A DNA stretch of 64,000 nt from Devosia sp. MC521 (GCF_014127105.1 NZ_CP059902.1:2079001-2143000), one strand, 5' to 3'; counted from the stretch's first letter, positions 8,005 to 18,339 are shown. The notes: generated from the letters alone by a model not told the origin. Program-made: numbers and translations.

Positions 8005-8721
8005 TTACTGTGCAGCAGGTGCTGCTGGCGCTTCGCCTTCAGCTGGCGTTTCGCTCAGCTGCTTGCGGAGCTGCTCGGCACGATCCTGAAGAACCTGCTC
8101 AAGCGCGTTTTCGCCCGATTCCTGGCTCTGCAGCTGTTCGAACGTCAGGGCCGTATCGCTATCATAAGTCGCGGTGAAACCAGCGAGGTTGATATCGATG
8201 GTCAGGTCCTGGTTCTGACGGTTCTTAGCGGTCAGCTTCAGGGTCGAACCCTTCTTGAGCGAAGCGACATACTGCTCGTTGATCACGAGCTGAGTCGAGC
8301 ACGACTGCTGATCACACAGCATGTACGGCACGCGAACTGGCTTTGCGTTGTCGATCTGCCAGGTCAGGCCGAACGGCAGCAGCACGCCAAGCGGGACGGC
8401 AGCAACAGCCAACAGGCGGCTTTCCTGGCCTGGATCGTCACGCAGCAGGAAGGAGCCGAGGAACTGGCCGTTTGCGAGCACCACTTGGCGCATCACGCAA
8501 GCCTTCTGGCCGTCGTCCAGCGGGTCACAAACCTTCAGCCAGTTCTGCGATGGCATATTGTCGACGGCAGCGCCGACTTCAGCGACAGCACCGCCCTCGG
8601 CCGCAGCTGGCGCTTCAGCAGCCGGTGCTGCAGGAGCCGCGTCCTGCGCGAAAGATACAGCCGGGGTCAGCAAAAACGCTGCCGCTGCGATTCCGGCCAC
8701 GAGGGGTTTCTTGAACGTCAT
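8005..8721 (-). CDS. Invasion-associated locus B (IalB) family periplasmic protein
   Basis: This 238-residue protein has a signal peptide ending at SFAQ|D (about residue 25), an Ala/Pro/Glu-rich linker, and an IalB domain. The domain starts at NWLKVCDP and continues with CVMRQVV, LLPFGLTWQIDN and VPYMLCDQQSCSTQL; the four cysteines are in the positions where the family forms disulfides. IalB is named from Bartonella, where it affects erythrocyte invasion, but it is widespread in free-living Hyphomicrobiales with unknown function. The frame opens upstream to 8832, but ATG 8721 with AAGGACA before it starts the signal peptide. The C-terminus is again Ala/Pro-rich. Confidence 0.88.
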   Translation of the reverse strand: MTFKKPLVAGIAAAAFLLTPAVSFAQDAAPAAPAAEAPAAAEGGAVAEVGAAVDNMPSQNWLKVCDPLDDGQKACVMRQVVLANGQFLGSFLLRDDPGQESRLLAVAAVPLGVLLPFGLTWQIDNAKPVRVPYMLCDQQSCSTQLVINEQYVASLKKGSTLKLTAKNRQNQDLTIDINLAGFTATYDSDTALTFEQLQSQESGENALEQVLQDRAEQLRKQLSETPAEGEAPAAPAAQ

Positions 8722-8864
8722 AAAATGTCCTTGTCTTCCTTGGCGGTCCGGGCAGCCCAAAGCTACCGAAATACCTGAACTGCCCTTCAAGGGCTCAAAT
8801 CGGGCAATAACATGACCGATGAGAGTTGCCAAAAGATTATAGCGCCTCGTGTCCGAGACTTCAG

Positions 8865-11800
8865 TTAACTCTTATTCTCAGCCAAACGCGCCAGTTTACT
8901 CATAATTGCGGCTGCACCCTTGAGCCTTTGCTCCGGTGTTGGCCAATTGCGCACGAACACGAGCTTCTGATCAGGCTTGATCTTCACTTGGTTCGACAGG
9001 TCCGAAACCATGCGCACCAGACCAATCGGATTGGGGAACTCGTTGTTTCGCAACGTCACCACCGCGCCCTTCGGACCAGCATCGACCTTTTCGACATTGG
9101 CCTGACGGCAGAGTGCCTTCACCAGAATGACCTTGAGCAGCGATTCCACTTCTTCCGGCAGCGGCCCGAACCGATCGATCAGCTCCGCACCCGCAGCATC
9201 AATATCGCGAATATCGCTGAGATCACCCAAGCGACGATAGAGCTGCATGCGCAACTGCAGATCAGGCACATAGCTTTCCGGGATCATCACCGGCATGCCA
9301 AGCGAAATCTGCGGGCTCCACTCGTTCTTGTCGTCGTATTCCTCGTCGCCACCAGCGCGCAAGTTCGCCACGGCCTCTTCCAGCATCGACTGGTAAAGCT
9401 CGAAACCAACCTCGCGGATATGGCCCGACTGCTCGTCGCCGAGCAGATTCCCTGCCCCGCGAATATCCAAATCGTGGCTCGCCAGTTGGAAGCCAGCGCC
9501 AAGGCTTTCGAGCGACTGCAGCACGCCCAAACGACGCTCTGCGGTGTCGGTGAGCTTCTTGTCGGCAGGCACGGTGAACAGCGCATAGGCGCGCTGCTTG
9601 GCCCGGCCGATACGCCCACGGATCTGATAAAGCTGCGCCAGACCAAACTGGTCGGCACGATGTACGATCAGCGTATTGGCGTTCGGAATATCGAGCCCCG
9701 ATTCCACAATGGTCGTCGCCAACAAAACGTCGAACTTGCCGTCGTAGAAATTGTTCATGATGTCGTCGAGTTCGCCCGGCGGCATCTGCCCATTGGCGAT
9801 GACATAGGAAACTTCCGGCACCTGCACGCGCAAGAACTCGGCAATATCGGCCTGATCCTTGATGCGCGGCACCACATAGAAGCTCTGCCCGCCGCGATAT
9901 TTTTCGCGCAGCAAAGCTTCGCGGATCGAGAGCGGATCGAAAGGCGAAATAAAGGTACGGATCGCCAAGCGGTCGACTGGCGGCGTCGCCAACAGCGACA
10001 GATCGCGAACGCCAGTCAGCGCCAGTTGCAGCGTGCGCGGGATCGGCGTTGCCGTCAGCGTCAGCACGTGAACATTGGCCTTGAGCTCCTTGAGACGCTC
10101 CTTGTGGCTCACGCCGAAGTGCTGTTCCTCGTCGATAATCAGCAGGCCCAAGTCCTTGAAACTGATCGACTTCGACAAGAGCGCGTGGGTGCCGATAACG
10201 ATATCGACATGCCCATTGGCCAAGCCTTCCTTGGTCGCTTTCAATTCGGCCGCTGGCACCATGCGCGAGGCATGGCGCACATTGACCGGCAAGCCATGGA
10301 AACGTTCAGAGAAGTTCTTGAAATGCTGGCGCGCCAAGAGCGTTGTCGGTACAACCACCGCCACCTGCTTGCCCGAAAGCGCCACGGCGAAGGCCGCGCG
10401 GATCGCAACTTCGGTCTTCCCAAAGCCCACGTCACCGCAGACAAGGCGATCCATCACCTTGCCCGAGGTCAGATCGTCAAACACCGCCCCAATGGCGTTG
10501 AGCTGATCTTCCGTTTCCTCATAAGGGAAGCGCGCCACGAACTCATCGTAAGCGCCAGAATTGAGGTCCACCGCATCGGCGCGGACCAGCAAGCGCTGCG
10601 CCGCCAACTTGATAAGCTGTTCCGCCATTTCGCGGATGCGCTTCTTGAGCTTGCCCTTCTTAGCCTGCCAGGCCACGCCACCGAGTTTATCGAGCGTCAC
10701 CGACGCATCGTCCGCCCCATAGCGGGTCAGCAGCTCGATGTTTTCGACCGGCAGGTAAAGCTTAGTCTCGCCGCCATATTCAAGCTCAACGCACTCATGC
10801 GGCGCGCCACCGGCCTGAATGACCTTCAGCCCCAAGAAGCGACCGATACCGTGGTCGACGTGCACCACGAGATCGCCTGCACTCAAGCTGGCCGCTTCCG
10901 TCAGCGCATCCGAAGCCTTCTTCTTGCGCTGCGGCCGCAAAATGCGCTCGCCCAAAATATCCTGCTCGGTCAGAACCAGCAGGTCTTTGGTTTCAAAGCC
11001 AGATTCGAGGGGTAACACGATCAACGAAGTGGTCGCCGCGCTCGTGGTTTCCGCGTCTTTCCAATTCTCGCCGAGGCGCGGATTGGTCAGCCCGTGATCC
11101 TTGAGCACCTGCGCCATGCGATCGCGCGTCCCCGCGCTCCAGCAGGCCACAATTGCGCGGCGACCATTGCGGCGCTCCGTAAGCAGCCGCTCCACCACCT
11201 TCTCAAAAAGGTTGACGTCATTCGCCAAACGGTCGGCTGCAAAGCTTGGCGCAATATGCCCACCGGCATCGTCACCCGATTTCGTCTGCGGCGACAGAAA
11301 CGCCGAAAGCTGAATGACCGACGCCCCCGCCAACTGCGCTGGCGTCACATCAACATTATAAAGCAGTTCTGGCTTAATCGGCTTATAGGGCGCCCCTGCC
11401 CCCGCCACCTGCGGCGCCAAACGCGCCGTCTCGCGCGCGTCGTAATAATCGGCAATCTGCTCGACACGCTCGCCATAGGCTTCGTTCACCTGATCGTCGA
11501 AGACGAACGGGGCATCGCCCACATAATCCGCCAGACTATCGAGCTTTTCATAAAAGAACGGCAGCCAGTGCTCCGTGCCCGAATAGCGCGACCCGCCACT
11601 TACCGATGAATAGAGCGGGTCATCATGGGTGTTGCCACCAAAAGTCGCCGTATAGTTCTGACGGAAACGGCGAATGGTGTCTTCATTGAGCACCAGCTCG
11701 CTCATCGGCGTCAGATCAATCCGCTTGAGATTACCCGTCGTCCGCTGTGTATCGGGATCAAACGTCCGGATCGTTTCCAACTGGCTCCCAAAGAAGTCAA

Positions 11801-12353
11801 AGCGCAGCGGCGCGTCCGCATTGGCCGGGAACAGGTCAATCAACCCACCCCGGACTGCAAATTCGCCGCTTTCGCGCACCGTCGGCACGCGCAAATAGCC
11901 ATTGTTCGCCGCCCAACCGATCAGCTTATCGCCATCGACCACCCGACCAACGGCCGCCGAAAACGACATGGTTTCGACCACAGCGCGCGGCGGCAGCTTT
12001 TGCACCAGCGCATTAACCGCCGTCAGCACAATCGCGCCCTTGGTGCCGCTGGTCAGCGCCGCCAGCGTTTTCATACGCGCCGCGATGGTCACATTGTTTG
12101 GCGACACACGGTCATATGGCAGGCTGTCCCAGGCAGGCAGTTGCAATATCGTGTGTCCGGGCAACATCGCCCCCAACACTTCCGCCATGCGCTGCAAGCG
12201 CCGTCCATCACGCGCCACGAACACCACAGCCGCCGCATCATCCGGCGCGTTTTTGAGGCGTTGTTCAACCAGCCGTGCCAACACCAATGGCTGCATGCCA
12301 TCAGGTACGTTGGAGATGGTACGAACGGTGGGCGTGATGTCAGAAGAAGTCAT
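8865..12353 (-). CDS. mfd: Transcription-repair coupling factor Mfd
   Basis: This 1162-residue translocase removes RNA polymerase stalled at lesions and recruits UvrA. The N-terminal UvrB-like module is followed by the RNA-polymerase-interaction domain (GDLVVHVDHGIGRFLGL), then RecG-like helicase motifs: Walker A GDVGFGKTEVA, DEEQHFGV, TATPIPRTL and GRIGRAKQRAYA. A C-terminal TRCF domain closes it. The length is normal. The open frame extends to 12443, but ATG 12353 overlaps the stop of upstream sdhE as ATGA, so that start is chosen. The divergent neighbour beyond sdhE is recG. I see no SOS box upstream. Confidence 0.97.
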   Translation of the reverse strand: MTSSDITPTVRTISNVPDGMQPLVLARLVEQRLKNAPDDAAAVVFVARDGRRLQRMAEVLGAMLPGHTILQLPAWDSLPYDRVSPNNVTIAARMKTLAALTSGTKGAIVLTAVNALVQKLPPRAVVETMSFSAAVGRVVDGDKLIGWAANNGYLRVPTVRESGEFAVRGGLIDLFPANADAPLRFDFFGSQLETIRTFDPDTQRTTGNLKRIDLTPMSELVLNEDTIRRFRQNYTATFGGNTHDDPLYSSVSGGSRYSGTEHWLPFFYEKLDSLADYVGDAPFVFDDQVNEAYGERVEQIADYYDARETARLAPQVAGAGAPYKPIKPELLYNVDVTPAQLAGASVIQLSAFLSPQTKSGDDAGGHIAPSFAADRLANDVNLFEKVVERLLTERRNGRRAIVACWSAGTRDRMAQVLKDHGLTNPRLGENWKDAETTSAATTSLIVLPLESGFETKDLLVLTEQDILGERILRPQRKKKASDALTEAASLSAGDLVVHVDHGIGRFLGLKVIQAGGAPHECVELEYGGETKLYLPVENIELLTRYGADDASVTLDKLGGVAWQAKKGKLKKRIREMAEQLIKLAAQRLLVRADAVDLNSGAYDEFVARFPYEETEDQLNAIGAVFDDLTSGKVMDRLVCGDVGFGKTEVAIRAAFAVALSGKQVAVVVPTTLLARQHFKNFSERFHGLPVNVRHASRMVPAAELKATKEGLANGHVDIVIGTHALLSKSISFKDLGLLIIDEEQHFGVSHKERLKELKANVHVLTLTATPIPRTLQLALTGVRDLSLLATPPVDRLAIRTFISPFDPLSIREALLREKYRGGQSFYVVPRIKDQADIAEFLRVQVPEVSYVIANGQMPPGELDDIMNNFYDGKFDVLLATTIVESGLDIPNANTLIVHRADQFGLAQLYQIRGRIGRAKQRAYALFTVPADKKLTDTAERRLGVLQSLESLGAGFQLASHDLDIRGAGNLLGDEQSGHIREVGFELYQSMLEEAVANLRAGGDEEYDDKNEWSPQISLGMPVMIPESYVPDLQLRMQLYRRLGDLSDIRDIDAAGAELIDRFGPLPEEVESLLKVILVKALCRQANVEKVDAGPKGAVVTLRNNEFPNPIGLVRMVSDLSNQVKIKPDQKLVFVRNWPTPEQRLKGAAAIMSKLARLAENKS

Positions 12354-12628
12354 CGGGCGACGCGGGCCTCGTGGTCGGCAATAAGAAGGTCGAGGAAAGA
12401 ACGATCCACATGCGCTGGCGGCTCCTCCTGCCGGAGCACCCATTTCAGCAATGGCGGGTCTTCTTCGTTCATCAGCGCTTCGAGCTTGTCGAGCTGCGCC
12501 TCATCGTAGTTTTCCAGATGCGCATCCGCGAATGGACCGAGCACCAAGTCCATTTCCTTGGTCCCACGATGCCACGCGCGATAGCGGAGCCGTTTACGTC
12601 GAATAGCGATCTCTTCACCGGCCGTCAT
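12350..12628 (-). CDS. sdhE: Succinate dehydrogenase assembly factor SdhE
   Basis: This small acidic protein (92 residues from ATG 12628) attaches FAD to the SdhA flavoprotein. The hallmark RYRAWHRGTKEMDLVLG appears at about residues 16-32 and includes the RGxxE motif needed for flavinylation. The C-terminal half is helical, with LMNEEDPPLLKWV typical of the family. The frame is open up to 12811, but homologues begin close to ATG 12628, and the extra part looks noncoding. The ribosome site at this ATG is weak, so a nearby TTG or GTG is possible. The stop overlaps the mfd start. Confidence 0.85.
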   Translation of the reverse strand: MTAGEEIAIRRKRLRYRAWHRGTKEMDLVLGPFADAHLENYDEAQLDKLEALMNEEDPPLLKWVLRQEEPPAHVDRSFLDLLIADHEARVAR

Positions 12629-12813
12629 TTGCGACACCCATGATTGAATTTTGTTCTCGATTTGGACTTGTTCTTTACGCGTGTTAGCCAACAATGTCAG
12701 CCCTATTCCGTCATGCCCCTGAATGTCAGCAATTTGCCCCTTCAGAGGCCCAAAAGTGCCGGCCAAAGGCCACAGAAGTGCCAATAGATGCCCCTCGGTA
12801 AGGAGAATCATTC

Positions 12814-14922
12814 TTGTCCCGTCCCGATGAATTGCAGCCCCTGTTCCGCTCGCTCCACTCCATCAAAGGCGTGGGCGATAAGCTCGCAGCACTGCTGACC
12901 AAATTCTTCGGCGCCCCTGACGGACAAGAGGCCATCGTCCTCGACATTCTGATGCATATGCCCTCCGGCGTCGTCGATCGCCGCCGACAGGTCGGCATTG
13001 CAGACGCCTATTTAAATCAAATCGTTACGCTGAAACTCCACATCGACCGGCACCAACCGCCACCACGCGGAAAGCTACATGTGCCACATCGCGTTTTCAC
13101 GCATGACGAGACCGGCGAACTGTCCTTGGTGTTCTTCCGCGCCCAAGGCGGCTGGGTCGAAAAAGCTCTCCCAGTCGGCGAAGAGCGCTATGTCTCTGGC
13201 AAGGTCGATTTCTTCAACGGCCAAAAGCAGATAACGCACCCGGACTATATCGTCGAAGCCGAAAAATTCGCAGAACTCCCCCTCGTCGAGCCGGTCTATC
13301 CCCTCACAAGTGGATTGAGTTCCAAAGCCTTAGCGAAACTCGTGCGCCAGTCCGTTGATATCATTCCCGAATTACCGGAATGGATCGACGCCGAAACCAT
13401 GCGCCAACGCAAATGGCCAAACTTCGCCCAAGCCATGCGCGAAGTCCATTTGCCAGAGAATCCTGACCAGGGCCAACTCTGGTCCCCGGCCCGCCAACGC
13501 CTTGCTTATGATGAGTATTTAGCGGGCCAAATCACCCTACAATTGGTGCGTTCGACCATGGTCGCCCAAAAGGGAAAGTCCCGTACTTTCAACGGGAGTA
13601 TCACCTCCCGCGTCGCCGCCGCGCTACCCTTCTCCCTGACCGATGGCCAAAACCAGGCCCTCGAAGAAATCCGCGCCGACCTCGCCAGCCCGGACCGCAT
13701 GTCCCGCCTCCTGCAAGGCGACGTGGGCTCCGGCAAGACCGTTGTAGCTCTTATGTCCATGGCGGCAATGGCAGAAAGCGGCGCGCAATCGGCGTTGATG
13801 GCTCCGACCGAATTGCTGGCTTCACAGCATTTTAAAACCATTCAGCCTCTCGCTGAAGCGGCAGGCCTAGGCTGCGCATTGCTCACCGGAAAAATGCCCG
13901 CAGCCGAAAAACGCAAGATTCTAGCAGGACTTGCCGATGGCTCGATCCACATCGCCCTCGGCACCCACGCCCTCTTCCAATCCGGCGTCGCCTTCCACAA
14001 TCTGGCCCTCACCGTCGTCGACGAACAACACCGTTTCGGCGTCCACCAGCGCCTCGCCCTCTCTGACAAAGGCCGCGACACTGACCTTCTCGTCATGACC
14101 GCCACGCCGATCCCGCGCACTTTAGTACTCACCCACTTCGGCGACATGGCCGTCTCTGTTCTCAAAGAAAAGCCGCGCGGCCGCCAACCCATTGATACGG
14201 CAGTGCTCTCGATCAATGACTACGGCCGCGTCATCAACCGTCTCATCGCCCGGTTAGGCGAAGGTGCGCAGGCCTATTGGGTCTGCCCGCTGGTTGAAGA
14301 AAGCGAATTTATCCAAGTCGTCAGCGCTGAAGATCGCTTCGCCGAACTGCAGAAAGTCTTCGGCGATCAGGTGGCCCTCGTCCACGGCCGCATGTCAGCC
14401 GCCGCCAAGCAAGAGGTTATGGCGCGCTTTAAAGCCAATGAAATCAAACTTCTCGTCGCCACAACGGTCATCGAAGTGGGCGTCGACGTCCCCAACGCCA
14501 CGATCATGATCATCGAACACGCTGAACGTTTTGGCCTCGCTCAGCTCCATCAGCTGCGCGGTCGCGTCGGCCGTGGTTCGCAACGCTCTGCCTGCCTGCT
14601 TCTCTTCAAAGAACCGCTCAGCGAAACCGCTCAAGCGCGCCTCGAAACCATCAAATCCACCGAAGACGGTTTTGAGATTGCCGAACGCGACCTCGACCTA
14701 CGCGGCCAAGGTGACGTCTTGGGCACGCGCCAATCCGGCATGCCCGGCTACCGCGTCGCCGTCCCAGACGTGCATCGGCACTTGCTTGAGTTCGCCCATG
14801 ACGACGCCAAAGCCCTGATGCAACGCAACCCCGGCCTCACCGGCCCCGACGGCGAAGCCGCTCGTACGCTGTTGTATTTATTCCGAAAAGATCTGGCGAT
14901 TCCACTGATCAGGGCGGGCTAA
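12814..14922 (+). CDS. recG: ATP-dependent DNA helicase RecG
   Basis: This 702-residue helicase reverses forks and processes Holliday junctions and R-loops. The N-terminal wedge/OB domain is followed by helicase motifs: Walker A GDVGSGKT, VVDEQHRFGVHQR, MTATPIPRTL and LRGRVGRGSQRS. The length fits the family. The start is TTG 12814 with AGGAG at 12801-12805, eight bases upstream; no better ATG lies nearby. It diverges from sdhE-mfd, pairing two Mfd/RecG-type translocases back to back. Confidence 0.96.
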   Translation: MSRPDELQPLFRSLHSIKGVGDKLAALLTKFFGAPDGQEAIVLDILMHMPSGVVDRRRQVGIADAYLNQIVTLKLHIDRHQPPPRGKLHVPHRVFTHDETGELSLVFFRAQGGWVEKALPVGEERYVSGKVDFFNGQKQITHPDYIVEAEKFAELPLVEPVYPLTSGLSSKALAKLVRQSVDIIPELPEWIDAETMRQRKWPNFAQAMREVHLPENPDQGQLWSPARQRLAYDEYLAGQITLQLVRSTMVAQKGKSRTFNGSITSRVAAALPFSLTDGQNQALEEIRADLASPDRMSRLLQGDVGSGKTVVALMSMAAMAESGAQSALMAPTELLASQHFKTIQPLAEAAGLGCALLTGKMPAAEKRKILAGLADGSIHIALGTHALFQSGVAFHNLALTVVDEQHRFGVHQRLALSDKGRDTDLLVMTATPIPRTLVLTHFGDMAVSVLKEKPRGRQPIDTAVLSINDYGRVINRLIARLGEGAQAYWVCPLVEESEFIQVVSAEDRFAELQKVFGDQVALVHGRMSAAAKQEVMARFKANEIKLLVATTVIEVGVDVPNATIMIIEHAERFGLAQLHQLRGRVGRGSQRSACLLLFKEPLSETAQARLETIKSTEDGFEIAERDLDLRGQGDVLGTRQSGMPGYRVAVPDVHRHLLEFAHDDAKALMQRNPGLTGPDGEAARTLLYLFRKDLAIPLIRAG

Positions 14923-14944
14923 TCAGGCCGGCACTGGCGCGTCC

Positions 14945-14977
14945 CCTCCCCCTACCAGGGGGAGGTTGGGGGGGGGT
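14945..14977. repeat. GC-rich palindrome with G-tract after recG
   Basis: CCTCCCCCT (14945-14953) and AGGGGGAGG (14957-14965) form a perfect 9-bp palindrome with loop ACC, followed by TT and a run of nine G. It lies in the convergent gap of recG and glmS. It resembles dispersed palindromic elements in related genomes and could also slow transcription, but no T-run follows. Only this copy is seen in the window. Confidence 0.5.
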
Positions 14978-15023
14978 ACTGCGCACCCCACGGCCCCTCG
15001 GCGCAAACACCAGGGGACAAAAA

Positions 15024-16850
15024 TTACTCCACCGTCACCGACTTGGCCAAATTCCGCGGCTGGTCCACGTCCGTGCCCATAAATACCGCCGTGTGATAGG
15101 CCAACAACTGCACTGGGATCAGTGCCAAAATCGGCGCCACAAACGGATGCACGTGCGGAATTTCGATAATATCCGCAACGCCATGCCCGACGTGCTGTGC
15201 CCCTTCAGCATCGGTAATAAGAATAATCTTACCCCCGCGTGCCGCGACCTCCTGCATATTGGACAGCGTTTTATCGACCAATTCATCAGAAGGAGCGACG
15301 ACAATCACCGGCATGGCTTCATCCACCAGCGCAATCGGCCCATGCTTCAGTTCACCTGCTGCATAACCTTCGGCGTGGATATAGCTGATCTCTTTGAGCT
15401 TCAGCGCACCTTCCATGGCGACCGGGAACATCGGGCCACGGCCGAGATAGAGCACGTCCTTAGCCTTGGAGAGGCGTTTGGCGATGTCCATGATCACAGC
15501 CTCGGTGCCCAAGGCCGCCGAAACAGCACTCGGCAGCGCCGTCAACGCCCGAACCATCTCCGCCTCTTGCTCGGCGCTCAATGCGCCGCGAGCACGGCCA
15601 GCGGCGATGGCAAGGCTTGCCAAAGCGGTCAACTGCGCCGTCAGCGCCTTCGTGGAGGCAACGCCGATTTCCGGCCCGCAAAGGATCGGGAAAACCACAC
15701 CCGATTCACGTGCGATGGTCGATTCCAGCGTATTGACCAGCGACGCCACATGTTGCCCCTGCCCGGCGCAATAGCGCAGAGCGGCCAAAGTATCAGCCGT
15801 CTCGCCGGACTGCGAAATGAAGAACGACAGCCCGTTCTTTTCCAGCGGCGGCTCGCGATAGCGGAATTCTGACGCGACATCGATATCAACCGGCAAGCGC
15901 GCATAGCGCTCAAACCAATATTTCGCGATGGCACCGGCATAATAAGCCGTACCACACGCAGACATCGCCAAACGAGAAAGCTCAGCAAAATCAAATGGTA
16001 AGCTCTCGCGGATAGAAGCCTTTTCAGCCCCCATATCCACATAGTGGCTCAGCGTGTGCGATATGGTTTCAGGCTGCTCGTAGATTTCCTTAGCCATAAA
16101 ATGACGATGATTGCCCTTGTCGACCAAGAGAGCCGACGCCTGCGACACCATCTTAGCACGCTCAACGAGAGCATCCTTGCCATCGCGGATGGTGACGCCC
16201 TTCGGCGTCATCACCGCCCAGTCGCCATCTTCGAGATAGGTCAAGCGCGAGGTAAAGGGAGCGAGCGCCATTGCGTCTGAGCCAAGATACATCTCCGTCT
16301 CGCCATAGCCCACAGCCAGTGGCGCGCCGTGACGCGCGGCAATCAGCAAATCGCCCTGCCCCTTGAACATAAAGGCGAGTGCAAACGCGCCCTTAAGCGC
16401 TTTCAACGTACGCGCGACGGCCAGTTCAGGGTCGGCGCCATGATCCAGCTCGCGCGTCATCCACAGGGCAACACTTTCGGTATCGGTCTGGCTTGTTGGC
16501 ACATAGCCATCTTTAGCGAGATCTGCGAGCAACTCGCGAAAATTCTCGATAATGCCGTTGTGCACCACAGCAACGCGCTTGGTGGCATGCGGGTGGGCAT
16601 TGGCCTCTGTAGGCGCACCATGGGTCGCCCAGCGGGTGTGGCCAATGCCAATCGTGCCCCCCAGCGGCTCCATGCCAAGCTTGGTCGCCAGATTGCCCAG
16701 CTTCCCCTCAGCGCGGCGGCGAGCAATCTCGCCGCCTTCCAGCGTCGCTACGCCAGCACTGTCATATCCGCGGTATTCTAGGCGCTTGAGAGCATCCACC
16801 AATCGTCCGGCGACAGGCGCGTCACCGACAATACCGACAATACCGCACAT
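15024..16850 (-). CDS. glmS: Glutamine-fructose-6-phosphate aminotransferase
   Basis: This 608-residue enzyme makes glucosamine-6-phosphate from fructose-6-phosphate and glutamine, the entry to peptidoglycan and lipid A precursors. The N-terminal nucleophile Cys2 is in MCGIVGIVG. The glutaminase domain includes GIGHTRWATHG; two SIS domains follow with SACGTAYYAG, SQSGETADTLAAL and CGPEIGVASTKA. The C-terminal tail LAKSVTVE is the family ending. It begins two bases after the glmU stop, so glmU-glmS is one unit. No glmS ribozyme is seen or expected. Confidence 0.98.
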   Translation of the reverse strand: MCGIVGIVGDAPVAGRLVDALKRLEYRGYDSAGVATLEGGEIARRRAEGKLGNLATKLGMEPLGGTIGIGHTRWATHGAPTEANAHPHATKRVAVVHNGIIENFRELLADLAKDGYVPTSQTDTESVALWMTRELDHGADPELAVARTLKALKGAFALAFMFKGQGDLLIAARHGAPLAVGYGETEMYLGSDAMALAPFTSRLTYLEDGDWAVMTPKGVTIRDGKDALVERAKMVSQASALLVDKGNHRHFMAKEIYEQPETISHTLSHYVDMGAEKASIRESLPFDFAELSRLAMSACGTAYYAGAIAKYWFERYARLPVDIDVASEFRYREPPLEKNGLSFFISQSGETADTLAALRYCAGQGQHVASLVNTLESTIARESGVVFPILCGPEIGVASTKALTAQLTALASLAIAAGRARGALSAEQEAEMVRALTALPSAVSAALGTEAVIMDIAKRLSKAKDVLYLGRGPMFPVAMEGALKLKEISYIHAEGYAAGELKHGPIALVDEAMPVIVVAPSDELVDKTLSNMQEVAARGGKIILITDAEGAQHVGHGVADIIEIPHVHPFVAPILALIPVQLLAYHTAVFMGTDVDQPRNLAKSVTVE

Positions 16851-16852
16851 CG

Positions 16853-18202
16853 TTACTTCCCTTTCGCGGCCTTCTTCGCGAGGGCCCGCTCGCGCAGCTT
16901 TGGCGCGTAATCAGCCTTGTTTTCCTGACGCGCGCGCCCGAAAGCTACAGCATCAGCCGGAACATCTTCGGTTATGACGCTTCCCGAAGCAGTATAGGCA
17001 CCATCACCAATCACAACAGGCGCGACGAGCGACGCATTTGAGCCAATAAAGGCATTTGCACCAATAACGGTTTTATCCTTGTTAACGCCATCGTAATTAC
17101 ACGTAATCGTGCCTGCGCCAATATTTGTTTTGGCGCCAATCTCCGCGTCACCCAAATAGCTGAGATGTCCCGCTTTTACGCCATCGGCGAGCTTTGACTT
17201 CTTCACCTCAACAAAATTTCCGACGTGAACATCTTTGCCCAACTCCGCGCCGCCACGAACACGCGCAAAGGGACCAATACTGGCGCCATCACCGATCACG
17301 ACATCTTCGAGATCACAGAACGCACGAATTTCGACATTGTCGGCAATCTTAACGCCGGGGCCGAAAACCACATTGGGGAAGATGGTCACGTCACGCCCGC
17401 ATTCCGTATCCCAGGAGAAGAACACGCTCTGCGGATCACGCAGCGTTACCCCGTTTTCCATCATCTCAGCGCGCTTGAACTGCTGGAAAGTCGCCTCGGC
17501 CTCAGCCAGCTTGGTGCGATTATCCACGCCAACCAATTCGCTGGCATCGGCTTCGATATAGTCGATCTGGCGCTTATCTGCGACCGCGAGCTCTACCGCG
17601 TCAGTCAGATAGTATTCGCCCTTGGCGTTCTTGTTATCAATGCGATCAATAACTGCGCGAAGCGTATCGGCATTAAACGCGATAATGCCGGAATTACAAA
17701 GGCCTACGCGGCGCTCCTCATCGCTCGCATCCTTATGCTCGCGAATAGCCAAGAGCCGATTGCCGTCCGTGAGAAGGCGACCATATCCGGTGGGATTGTG
17801 TGGCCTGAAACCAACCACAACCATATCTGCGCCCGCATCAAGTCTTCCGACGATCTGGCCGATTGTTTTCTCGGTCACGAGCGGGGTGTCGGCGTATAGT
17901 ACGAGAACGTTGCCAGTTTCGTTTTGAAACGCTTCGCGTGCTTGCTGAACAGCATGGCCTGTCCCAAGACGTTCTAGCTGGCGCGCAATAAAAGCATTGC
18001 TCTCGAACCGCGTTACTGCCTGCTCAACTGCCTCATGACCAGGCCCCACAACAACAGCAATGCGCGACCCAAAAGATTTTGCTGTCCGCAAAACATGGCT
18101 TACCACGGGCAATCCACCCACGGGGTGTAATACCTTAGGCAAAGCGGATTTCATTCGCGTCCCTTCGCCAGCCGCGAGGATAATCGAAAGCAAATCAGCC
18201 AT
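16853..18202 (-). CDS. glmU: Bifunctional UDP-GlcNAc pyrophosphorylase / GlcN-1-P acetyltransferase
   Basis: This 449-residue enzyme acetylates glucosamine-1-phosphate and then couples it to UTP. The N-terminal uridylyltransferase has SIILAAGEGTRMKSALPKVL; the C-terminal half is a left-handed beta helix of hexapeptide repeats, including GAGTITCNYDGVNK near the acetyltransferase active site. The open frame starts at 18274, but ATG 18202 begins MADLLSIILAAGEG and matches the family. Its product and that of GlmS act in the same pathway, with a GlmM step between them that is not in this window. Confidence 0.97.
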   Translation of the reverse strand: MADLLSIILAAGEGTRMKSALPKVLHPVGGLPVVSHVLRTAKSFGSRIAVVVGPGHEAVEQAVTRFESNAFIARQLERLGTGHAVQQAREAFQNETGNVLVLYADTPLVTEKTIGQIVGRLDAGADMVVVGFRPHNPTGYGRLLTDGNRLLAIREHKDASDEERRVGLCNSGIIAFNADTLRAVIDRIDNKNAKGEYYLTDAVELAVADKRQIDYIEADASELVGVDNRTKLAEAEATFQQFKRAEMMENGVTLRDPQSVFFSWDTECGRDVTIFPNVVFGPGVKIADNVEIRAFCDLEDVVIGDGASIGPFARVRGGAELGKDVHVGNFVEVKKSKLADGVKAGHLSYLGDAEIGAKTNIGAGTITCNYDGVNKDKTVIGANAFIGSNASLVAPVVIGDGAYTASGSVITEDVPADAVAFGRARQENKADYAPKLRERALAKKAAKGK

Positions 18203-18339
18203 AACGCTCACTCCAATACCGAAAATCACTCGGCTTATGGTAAATAAATAGCCAACAACTATTGGCGAAGCCACAACAACAGGCCAATCCTCATTTCAAA
18301 CATAAGGCTCGATTCGGGCCGAACATTTGAGGTCAGCGA

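Noticed and set aside
8826-11015. Long open frame of 729 codons on the plus strand
   Set aside because: It lies entirely opposite mfd, is rich in His/Gln/Arg as expected for a codon-bias shadow, and has no start signal.
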